30,945 bases of DNA from an uncultured Campylobacter sp. (lineage in GTDB: Bacteria > Campylobacterota > Campylobacteria > Campylobacterales > Campylobacteraceae), in NCBI RefSeq assembly GCF_938030815.1, contig NZ_CALHII010000278.1, positions 1 to 30,945 on the forward strand. The letters are read 5' to 3'. Under the pieces are notes generated by a model that was not told the DNA's origin, did no database searches, and saw nothing but the letters and a program-made list of their open reading frames with translations. Shown here piece after piece: positions 24,830-30,945 of the stretch (the first letter of the stretch is position 1; every line of letters begins with the position of its first letter). The position numbers were made by a program, and so were the translations under genes.

Positions 24830-26149
24830 ATGCTTACCAATCCCGTATTTATCAGTATCTGTGTGATGTGCGCGCTATGCTTGCTGAGGTGCAACGTAAT
24901 GCTCGCGATCCTAATCGGCACGATATGCGCCGTGCTCTCAAGCAATATTCCGCTGGGAGATGCCATAAATTTATTCATAAACGGCAATCCCGAAAACGCC
25001 GGTAGCCTCGGTATGGGCGGAAATTTAGAAACCGCGCTTTCATATCTGCTGTTAGGCGTCATCGCAAGCGCGATCTCAAAGACGAACTTAACGGCGATCT
25101 TGGTGCGCGCGGTGGCAAATTTAATCAGCGACAAAAAATACATCTTTATCTTTTCGATCGCCTTTTTTGCGTGCTTCTCACAAAATTTAATCCCCGTGCA
25201 TATCGCCTTTATCCCGATTTTGATCCCGCCACTAGTCAAGATCATGAACTCGCTAAAGATCGACCGCCGCGCCGTAGCGTGCGCGCTGACGTTCGGCTTG
25301 CAGACGCCGTATATGGCGCTGCCGTTGGGATTCGGACTTATCTTTATGGGGCTAATCGAAAAAAATATGAACGCAAACGGTATCGCGGTAAGCCTAAGCG
25401 ATATATCGAGCGTGATGTGGCTAAGCGCCGTGCCGATGCTCGTGGGGCTAGTGCTAGCCGTGATCTACTACCGCAAGCCGAGGGAGTATGCCGAAACCAA
25501 GCAGAGCCTGGATGCGCATTTTAGCGAGCTTAAGATGGGTATGCGCGAATGGGGCGCACTAGCGGGCATCGCGGTGTGCTTCGCGGTACAAATTTGGATC
25601 AAATCGCTTCCGTTTGCCGCGCTTAGCGGAATTTTAGTAATGCTTGCCAGTAAAGGCATCGAGTGGAAAAAGCTCGATAGCGTATTTGACGAAGGCGTGC
25701 ATATGATGGGCTACATCGCGTTTTTGATGCTGATCGCCGCAGGATACGGCACGATCTTAAAAGAAACCGGCGGCGTGAACGAGCTGGTGCACGTAGCGAG
25801 CACTTTAAGCGGCGGCAAGCTAGGCGGTGCGCTGCTGATGATAGGCATCGGACTGCTGGTGACGATGGGTATCGGCTCGAGCTTCGGCACGATCCCTATC
25901 ATCGCTACGATATACTGCCCGCTAGCCGCGCAGCTGGGCTTTAGTACGGCGGCGACGATCTTTATCATCGGCGTGGCTGCGGGTATCGGCGATGCGGGCT
26001 CGCCTGCGAGCGATAGCACGCTCGGGCCTACCGTGGGGCTGAATATCGACGGTGAGCATAGCCATATGTGGGATACCTGCGTGCCGACTTTTATTTTCTT
26101 TAATATCCCGCTAATCATATTCGGCATAGTCTTTTCGATGATGCTTTGA
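24830..26149 (+). CDS. Na+/H+ antiporter family protein
   Basis: A 439-residue inner-membrane transporter from ATG 24830 (M-L-T-N-P-V-F), with AAAAAAGG upstream. About eleven to twelve membrane segments. G-G-N-L-E-T-A-L-S-Y (about residues 65-74) and the late G-A-G/S-S-F-G-T-I-P-I region, and the block A-G-I-G-D-A-G-S-P-A-S-D-S-T, are features of the Na+/H+ antiporter-family (YuiF/HI1107-like) proteins, where such hydrophilic loops line the transport path. It may exchange Na+ for H+, or carry an amino acid or organic acid; the family is not sharply defined. The gene is alone on the plus strand here and divergent from DUF475. Confidence 0.8.
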   Translation: MLTNPVFISICVMCALCLLRCNVMLAILIGTICAVLSSNIPLGDAINLFINGNPENAGSLGMGGNLETALSYLLLGVIASAISKTNLTAILVRAVANLISDKKYIFIFSIAFFACFSQNLIPVHIAFIPILIPPLVKIMNSLKIDRRAVACALTFGLQTPYMALPLGFGLIFMGLIEKNMNANGIAVSLSDISSVMWLSAVPMLVGLVLAVIYYRKPREYAETKQSLDAHFSELKMGMREWGALAGIAVCFAVQIWIKSLPFAALSGILVMLASKGIEWKKLDSVFDEGVHMMGYIAFLMLIAAGYGTILKETGGVNELVHVASTLSGGKLGGALLMIGIGLLVTMGIGSSFGTIPIIATIYCPLAAQLGFSTAATIFIIGVAAGIGDAGSPASDSTLGPTVGLNIDGEHSHMWDTCVPTFIFFNIPLIIFGIVFSMML

Positions 26150-26153
26150 AATT

Positions 26154-26340
26154 TTATAAAATTTAGCCGCACGGCTTTGCTCGTAAATTTATAAATTTAC
26201 GGATGCGTCCATTTTTAAATTTAGCTGCGCGGCTTTGTTTTTAAATTTGACCGCGCGATTTTGCCAAAATTTGTCTGCGATACTCGCGCGGTTTGCTTAA
26301 ATTTAGCCGCTTTAAATTTAACCGCTCGCGGCGCGTTGAT
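26154..26340 (+). repeat. Degenerate AAATTTAGCCGC-type short repeats
   Basis: In this gap the unit AAATTTAGCCGC plus a GC-rich tail ending in GGCTTTG recurs with changes: at about 26160-26180, 26217-26238, 26244-26262, 26272-26296, 26300-26314 and 26316-26332. The units are imperfect and unevenly spaced, so this is an interspersed-motif cluster rather than a clean tandem array. Confidence 0.5.
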
Positions 26341-26405
26341 GAAAATCATTGCTAAAATTTGAAATTTCGCATAAAATGGGCGAAATTTCATAGCAAGGAG
26401 CGGTG

Positions 26406-26849
26406 GTGGAGCAAATTTATCCTTACGTGCAGATCGTGCATCTCATCTGCGCCATTATCTTTTTGGGCTACATATTTTTCGACGTCGTGATTTTTTCGCG
26501 GCTTAAAAGCGCGCTGGGCGCGGACTATGAGCGCGTTAAAAAAGCGATTGGCTCGCGCGCGATTAAGATCATGCCGGTTTGCCTTTTTACGCTGATAATC
26601 ACCGGCGGAATGATGATGAGCCGTTGGGTCGGAAGCGCTAATGGCGGGTATTTCGGTACGCCGCTTCAAAAAATCTTTATGCTAAAAGTCACGCTCGCGC
26701 TCATCATCGCCGTGTGCGTAGCGATAAATTTAAGCTGCCGCGCGATGGGAAGGCCTGCGCCTGAGTTTTTGCGAGTAAATATCCACAAGATCGCCTTTGT
26801 ATTCGGATTCATCATCGTGCTTTGCGCCAAGCTGATGTTTGTAGTATGA
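26406..26849 (+). CDS. CopD-like four-TM membrane protein
   Basis: A 147-residue integral membrane protein with four hydrophobic segments (about residues 7-29, 52-72, 84-108 and 123-146). H-L-I-C-A-I-I-F-L-G-Y (early) and H-K in the last helix resemble the small CopD-domain proteins common in epsilonproteobacteria; copper or haem handling is the usual annotation but not demonstrated. Two GTG codons lie at 26403 and 26406; AAGGAG (26395-26400) is 5 bases from the second, which I prefer. It stands alone between two long gaps. Confidence 0.6.
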   Translation: MEQIYPYVQIVHLICAIIFLGYIFFDVVIFSRLKSALGADYERVKKAIGSRAIKIMPVCLFTLIITGGMMMSRWVGSANGGYFGTPLQKIFMLKVTLALIIAVCVAINLSCRAMGRPAPEFLRVNIHKIAFVFGFIIVLCAKLMFVV

Positions 26850-27435
26850 TTTATGGCGCAAAATTTAGCGCTGGCGGCACGCTTTTATCGCGAAATTCTG
26901 TAGCGCGGCAAAGATTTAATTTTGCTTGCTTTTGAATTTTGTAGTTTGCTAAAAATTTTAAAATTCCATTTTGCTGGGCGGGAGTAGAAATTTAAGAATT
27001 TTAAATTCCACTATGTCTGCGCTAAAGCGCGAAATTTTAAAATTCCACTCCTTTTTTGTGCTGTTTTGTCAAATGCAATCTGCAAAATTTAATCTCATAA
27101 AATTTTAAAATTTCATCGCGAGTTTTAAAGCGCTCATAAAATTTCTCACTCAATTCTGCAGCTTTAAAATTTTGTAAAATTCTAAAATTTTAAATTTTAC
27201 TGCTAGGATGCGGATGAGAATTCTAAAAAACTCGCACAAAATCGAAGCAAATAATGAAAAAGCGAATTTATTTGACGACTTTACTTACTATTTAATAATC
27301 GTTAAAGATATAAAAAGCTAAAATTGCTTTTCGCCCGCGGGCGAATTTAATGTCTGCTTACCATTCGGGCGGGATTTTGAGGTTTCCCGTAGCCGTAGCA
27401 ATGGTTTTGAAATTATTTATGAGAAAGGAAAAAGG
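26850..27435 (+). promoter_or_regulatory. Upstream gap and promoter of the binding-protein operon
   Basis: 586 bases without a gene; 26930-27200 is dominated by AAAATTTTAAAATT-like motifs. A promoter TTGACG (27272-27277) with AATAAT (27294-27299), 16 bases apart, is the best candidate for the operon. The resulting leader of about 130 bases contains a 16-bp perfect palindrome, TTCGCCCGCGGGCGAA (27330-27345), and further GC-rich complementary pieces (GGGCGGG about 27367-27373, TTTCCCG about 27383-27389). It may fold and regulate the operon, but I recognise no known riboswitch. Confidence 0.45.
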
Positions 27436-28245
27436 ATGAAGAAATTTCTCTTAAGTCTGCTCGTCGCAGCTTTGGCTAGTAGCGCGCTCTGCGCCAGATC
27501 GCTCTCCGAGATAAAAAGTAGTGGAGTGCTTAGAATAGGCGTTTATGACGCGCAGCCGCCGTTTAGCAAGATAGAAGACGGCGTGCATCAGGGCTTTGAG
27601 GTCGATATGGCAAACGCCATCGCTAAAGATATGCTTCCATCAGGCGGGAAGGTGGAGTTTACCTCCGTGCTTGCAAATCAGCGTATAAAATTCCTACAAG
27701 AAGATAAGGTGGATGCGGTTATCGCAACTCTTACCGTAACTCCGGAGCGCGAGAAGCAGATCGATTTTACGACCCCGTATTTTAGCGTCAATATAGGCAT
27801 TTTGACCCGCGTCGAAGATAAGATTAAATCCTTAAATGAATTGCAAGATAAAACTATTTTAGTTCTTAGCGGCGGTACCGCGGAAACATACTTTGAAAAG
27901 CAAGGCTATAATATCGCCAGATGCGATAACGCAAACGCTTGCTACAAGGCGCTAAAAGCTGGACAGGGCGACGGGTATGCCGATGATAACTTAGTCGTGC
28001 TGGCTTATCCGGTATTAGATAAAAAGGTTGAAGTAAATATCAAAAATTTAGGCACTTCGGATTTCTTAGCCATCGGCGTGAAAAAGGGCAATTCGGAGCT
28101 TTTGGATTTTCTAAACGGCGAGCTAATCAAGCTAAGCAAAGAGGGCTTTTTCAAAAATTCGTTCGATAATTTCATCGAGCCTTACTACAAAGGAACTGCA
28201 GAGAAAAAGTATTTCTTGCTGGACGATCTTTATAGCTTGCTGTAA
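27436..28245 (+). CDS. Periplasmic amino-acid-type binding protein, paralogue 1
   Basis: A 269-residue ABC substrate-binding protein, bacterial extracellular family 3 (SBP_bac_3), in the PEB1/CjaA group of Campylobacter. Signal peptide about residues 1-19 (A-L-C-A). The first lobe starts V-L-R-I-G-V-Y-D-A-Q-P-P-F-S and continues G-F-E-V-D-M-A; T-V-T-P-E-R-E-K-Q-I-D-F and D-K-T-I-L-V-L-S-G-G-T mark the second lobe region. The protein has a C-D-N-A-N-A-C pair, G-Y-A-D-D-N and a C-terminal K-K-Y-F-L-L-D-D-L-Y tail. It is the first of four tandem genes; AAAGGAAAAAGG precedes ATG. It probably binds a small amino acid, perhaps an acidic one or cysteine, but the ligand is unproven. Confidence 0.9.
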   Translation: MKKFLLSLLVAALASSALCARSLSEIKSSGVLRIGVYDAQPPFSKIEDGVHQGFEVDMANAIAKDMLPSGGKVEFTSVLANQRIKFLQEDKVDAVIATLTVTPEREKQIDFTTPYFSVNIGILTRVEDKIKSLNELQDKTILVLSGGTAETYFEKQGYNIARCDNANACYKALKAGQGDGYADDNLVVLAYPVLDKKVEVNIKNLGTSDFLAIGVKKGNSELLDFLNGELIKLSKEGFFKNSFDNFIEPYYKGTAEKKYFLLDDLYSLL

Positions 28246-28266
28246 TTTTAAAAAAAGGGGGACGCT

Positions 28267-29070
28267 ATGAAAAAGATAATCTTGGCGTTGATGCTGGCTG
28301 CGTGTTCGCTTCTTAGCAACACTTTGACTCAAATCAAAGAAAAAGGAGTTATTCGCATCGGTATAGATGGCTCGTCTCCGCCGTTTAGCGTCGTTAAAGA
28401 CGGCGGATATAGCGGGTTTGAGATACTCTTAATCGAAGGGCTTGTTAAAGAAATTTTCGGTGATAAAGGCAGCAAGATACAATATGTCGTAACGGTAGGC
28501 GATGACCGCATAAAAGCGGTGCAGGACAACAGAGTCGATTTAGATATCGCGCTTATCTCGGTTACGAAAGAGCGTGAGAAGCTGGTAGATTTCTCCGATC
28601 CATACTTTAGCGTAAATATCGGCGTGCTAACTCGTAGCGACGATAATATCAGAAAGGTCTCCGATCTAAACGGAAAGACTATACTGGCGCAGCCCGGCAC
28701 TACTGTGTTTGATTACTTTACGAAACAGGGCTATAACGTAGTACCGTGTGCGAGCGCGAATGAATGCTTTAATGACCTAAAATCGGGTAAGGGCGACGGA
28801 TACGGCGATGATAATCTACTTGTATTTGCTTACGCTGTAGTCGACCGCAAAGTCGAAGTAAATATCAAGAATTTAGGCTCGACGGACTTCCTGGCCATCG
28901 CGGTGCAAAAGGGCAATACCGAGCTGCTTAACGCGGTAAATGCGGGACTAATTGAGCTAAGTAAAAAGGGTTTTTTTACAAAAATTTTTGATGAGAGTAT
29001 TGAGCCTTTTTATAAAGGAACCATTGATAAAAAGTATTTCTTGCTGGACGATCTTTACAGCTTGTTTTAA
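28267..29070 (+). CDS. Periplasmic amino-acid-type binding protein, paralogue 2
   Basis: A 267-residue family-3 binding protein, starting 21 bases after paralogue 1 behind AAAAAAAGGGGG. Signal peptide about residues 1-18. The ligand-lobe start V-I-R-I-G-I-D-G-S-S-P-P-F-S differs from paralogue 1 at the D-A-Q/D-G-S position, a place that usually lines the ligand site. It keeps T-K-E-R-E-K-L-V-D-F, the Cys pair C-A-S-A-N-E-C, G-D-G-Y-G-D-D-N (with G for A) and the K-K-Y-F-L-L-D-D-L-Y tail. It is closest to paralogue 3. The substrate is unknown and may differ from paralogue 1. Confidence 0.9.
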   Translation: MKKIILALMLAACSLLSNTLTQIKEKGVIRIGIDGSSPPFSVVKDGGYSGFEILLIEGLVKEIFGDKGSKIQYVVTVGDDRIKAVQDNRVDLDIALISVTKEREKLVDFSDPYFSVNIGVLTRSDDNIRKVSDLNGKTILAQPGTTVFDYFTKQGYNVVPCASANECFNDLKSGKGDGYGDDNLLVFAYAVVDRKVEVNIKNLGSTDFLAIAVQKGNTELLNAVNAGLIELSKKGFFTKIFDESIEPFYKGTIDKKYFLLDDLYSLF

Positions 29071-29134
29071 TTTAAAGTGGCGATGGATGGAATTCTATTC
29101 GCCGGCAAATTTTAGTAAAATTTAAAGGAATTTT

Positions 29135-29938
29135 ATGAAAAAGATTATATTTGCGTTGTTAATCGCTTCGTGTTCGTTATTTGCTAACTCTTTAGCGCAG
29201 ATCAAAGAAAAAGGGCTCATTCGTATCGGAATAGACGGCTCACTGCCGCCGCTTAGCGTCTCCGAGGACGGCAAATACAGCGGTTTTGAAATTTCGCTTA
29301 TTGAAGAGCTTTCAAAGGAAATTTTCGGCGATAAGGGCGGCAAAATCGAATATGTCGTAACTCTAGGCAATGATCGTATCACTGCCGTGCAAGATAACAA
29401 GGTCGATTTGGATATCGCAGCCATCACGGTTACGAAAGAGCGCGAAAAGCTAGTGGATTTTTCAAATCCCTACTTTAGCGTAAATATCGGCGTGCTAACT
29501 CGCACCGATGATAATATAAAAACCGTAGACGATTTACAAGATAAAGAAATTTTAGCAGAGCCCGGCACTACGGCGTTTGATTATTTTAATAAGGAAGGCT
29601 TTAAAGTTATCTCATGCGCTAGTTCTAGTGAATGTTTCCGAGCGCTAAAATCCGGTCGCGGCAGCGGCTATGCGGACGATAATATGGTAGTTTTGGGCTA
29701 TTCGGTCGTAGATCGCAAGGTAGAGGTAAATATAAAGAATTTAGGCACGACGGACTTTTTAGCTATCGCGGTACAAAAAGGCAACGATGACTTGCTAAAC
29801 GCTCTAAACGACGGGCTTGTCAAGCTCAGCAAAAACGGCTTTTTCAAGAAAATTTTTAACGACAGCATTGATCCTTTTTACAAGGGCAAGGCTGAGAAAA
29901 AATATTTCTTGTTAGATGATCTTTATAAAATGTTTTAA
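29135..29938 (+). CDS. Periplasmic amino-acid-type binding protein, paralogue 3
   Basis: A 267-residue family-3 binding protein with a signal peptide (about 1-18, ending F-A-N-S). It is very similar to paralogue 2 through the first lobe (L-I-R-I-G-I-D-G-S-L-P-P-L-S, where F is replaced by L), N-I-G-V-L-T-R and K-V-E-V-N-I-K-N-L-G-T-T-D-F. Its Cys pair is C-A-S-S-S-E-C. The P-P-L-S change at the ligand-binding end is notable because the other three have P-P-F-S. The 64-base gap before it contains only a short AT-rich stretch and AAAGGA. It probably arose by duplication of paralogue 2. Confidence 0.9.
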   Translation: MKKIIFALLIASCSLFANSLAQIKEKGLIRIGIDGSLPPLSVSEDGKYSGFEISLIEELSKEIFGDKGGKIEYVVTLGNDRITAVQDNKVDLDIAAITVTKEREKLVDFSNPYFSVNIGVLTRTDDNIKTVDDLQDKEILAEPGTTAFDYFNKEGFKVISCASSSECFRALKSGRGSGYADDNMVVLGYSVVDRKVEVNIKNLGTTDFLAIAVQKGNDDLLNALNDGLVKLSKNGFFKKIFNDSIDPFYKGKAEKKYFLLDDLYKMF

Positions 29939-29953
29939 TTAAAAGGACGAAAT

Positions 29954-30757
29954 ATGAAAAAAATTCTACTAAGTATTTTGCTAGGTGCTAGCGCGCTTTG
30001 CGCTAACTCATTAGCAGATATCAAGCAAGCAGGCGAAATTCGCATAGGCTTGCAAGACTCCCAGCCTCCGTTTAGCTTCGATGATAACGGCACGCTAAAA
30101 GGCTTTGAGGTTGACTTGGCAAATGAGCTAGTCAAAAATCTATTCGGCAATAAAAAGATCAAAATCGACTTTATCGCCGTAGCATCTAAAGATCGCGTTC
30201 CTTCACTGGAGCAAAACAAAGTAGATCTCATCATATCCAAGCTTACCGTCACAAAAGATCGCGTTCAGAAAGTCGATTTTTCTTACCCGTATTATTCAGT
30301 GCAAATTGGCGTGCTAAGCCGTAAGGATGATAATATTTCAAGAATCGATCAGATCGCGCATAAAAAAATCCTAAGCGTTAAAGGCACAACTGCCGAGGAG
30401 CACTTCAAAAACGCGGGCTATGAGATTGCGACATGTACCGACGCGAATGAGTGCGTCGCTAGGCTAAAGGCTGGCGAGGGCATAGGCTTTGCCGACGATA
30501 ATACCGTCGTACTCGGATATGCTAGAAACGACGCCGCGCTTGATGCAAAAATCATCAATCTTGGCAAGGTAGATTATATCGCCGTCGCCCTATCTAAGGG
30601 CAATACCGAGCTGCTTGATGCGGTCAATAGCAGCCTGGTAAAAATGTATAAAGCGAAATTTTTCCATAAGGCTTTTGACGAGGATATCAAGCCATACTAC
30701 GGCGGTAAGATCGATAAAAAGCACTTCACGCTAGACGAGGTTTATAGCCTATTTTAA
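29954..30757 (+). CDS. Periplasmic amino-acid-type binding protein, paralogue 4
   Basis: A 267-residue family-3 binding protein, 15 bases after paralogue 3 with AAAAGGACG as ribosome binding site. Signal peptide about 1-18 (A-L-C-A-N). It is the most diverged of the set: E-I-R-I-G-L-Q-D-S-Q-P-P-F-S, I-S-K-L-T-V-T-K-D-R in place of the I-A-T-L motif, Y-Y-S-V-Q-I-G-V-L-S-R, and N-D-A-A-L-D-A-K replacing the V-D-R-K-V-E-V-N region. It keeps the C-T-D-A-N-E-C pair, G-F-A-D-D-N and an altered tail K-K-H-F-T-L-D-E-V-Y. The changes fall mostly around the expected ligand site, which suggests a different preference. It ends the operon before a strong terminator. Confidence 0.9.
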   Translation: MKKILLSILLGASALCANSLADIKQAGEIRIGLQDSQPPFSFDDNGTLKGFEVDLANELVKNLFGNKKIKIDFIAVASKDRVPSLEQNKVDLIISKLTVTKDRVQKVDFSYPYYSVQIGVLSRKDDNISRIDQIAHKKILSVKGTTAEEHFKNAGYEIATCTDANECVARLKAGEGIGFADDNTVVLGYARNDAALDAKIINLGKVDYIAVALSKGNTELLDAVNSSLVKMYKAKFFHKAFDEDIKPYYGGKIDKKHFTLDEVYSLF

Positions 30758-30810
30758 ATTTAGGCACATTTAAAATTTTAAGGCGCCCCTTGGCGTCTAA
30801 ATATACCCGT

Positions 30811-30840
30811 AGCTGCGATATTTGATCGCAGCTCGTTTTT
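30811..30840 (+). terminator. Intrinsic terminator of the binding-protein operon
   Basis: AGCTGCGAT (30811-30819) and ATCGCAGCT (30825-30833) form a perfect 9-bp stem around a 5-base loop, followed by CG and TTTTT (30836-30840). It lies 54 bases after the last gene. Confidence 0.85.
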
Positions 30841-30945
30841 GTCGCCAAGATTTTGGCGGCATTTATAATTTAAATTCCGTATTTTTGCGGGTCCGGTTGC
30901 GATATAAAATTTTATGATGTTTTGATATGCGGTTGTGAAAGGGCG

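Noticed and set aside
25711..26172. 153-codon minus-strand frame
   Set aside because: Antisense shadow of the antiporter gene with a proline/serine/isoleucine-rich product.
26154..26340. CRISPR array
   Set aside because: Units are imperfect, of unequal length and spacing, and have no uniform unique spacers; no cas genes nearby.
27321..27435. Known riboswitch (glycine, lysine, SAM) in the leader
   Set aside because: No recognisable conserved core of those classes was found.

Overview
The window looks like chromosomal DNA of a Campylobacter-type epsilonproteobacterium, probably one of the higher-GC oral or gut species. This is inferred from intergenic DNA saturated with AAATTT/AAAATTTT motifs, YbgC, Hcp-like Sel1, DUF475 and PEB1/CjaA-type proteins, TATAAT -10 boxes with weak -35s, and compact coding otherwise. 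No species call can be proven from the window alone.

Layout: (1) 1-1345 holds the tail of one DUF3137 membrane protein and a complete tandem paralogue. (2) At 1617-1692 is a tRNA-Val(GAC), followed to about 3530 by a decayed accessory patch: an immunity-protein-like pseudogene with an in-frame TGA, a small immunity-like protein, and two paralogous membrane/zinc-ribbon proteins, the second frameshifted at a T7 tract. (3) 3891-7126 has a TonB-dependent receptor, a membrane-anchored methyltransferase and a ruined minus-strand ybgC thioesterase. (4) 7165-8531 is an AT-rich orphan gene plus a gene-poor gap. (5) 8532-10988 has a WGR/beta-propeller protein, the Mn exporter MntP and a secreted DUF4197-like protein. 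(6) 11031-14376 has an EamA transporter with a strange ~300-residue N-terminal extension, convergent with a ZnuB/ZnuC-type metal ABC transporter. (7) 14476-18629 is a tightly overlapping operon: methyltransferase, di-heme c-type peroxidase, and a PAS-GGDEF-EAL c-di-GMP protein. (8) 18630-21681 is a CoA-transferase between two long AT-motif-rich gaps. (9) 21682-24742 on the minus strand carries two secreted Cys-rich Sel1-like proteins, a peroxiredoxin and a DUF475 membrane protein. (10) 24830-26849 has a Na+/H+ antiporter-family protein and a CopD-like membrane protein. (11) 27436-30757 is an operon of four tandem paralogous amino-acid-type periplasmic binding proteins closed by a strong intrinsic terminator, with no permease or ATPase inside the window.

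Functional themes are metal handling (TonB receptor, MntP, ZnuBC, possibly CopD-like), redox defence (di-heme peroxidase, peroxiredoxin), and organic-acid/amino-acid use (CoA-transferase, four binding proteins). The items I find most worth a second look are the four-gene binding-protein expansion with a conserved Cx5C pair and shared C-terminal tail; intergenic-like AAATTT sequence that appears to have entered two coding regions in frame; the tRNA-linked immunity graveyard with a possible RNA switch and a T-tract frameshift; and a possible small RNA in the 20.8 kb gap.
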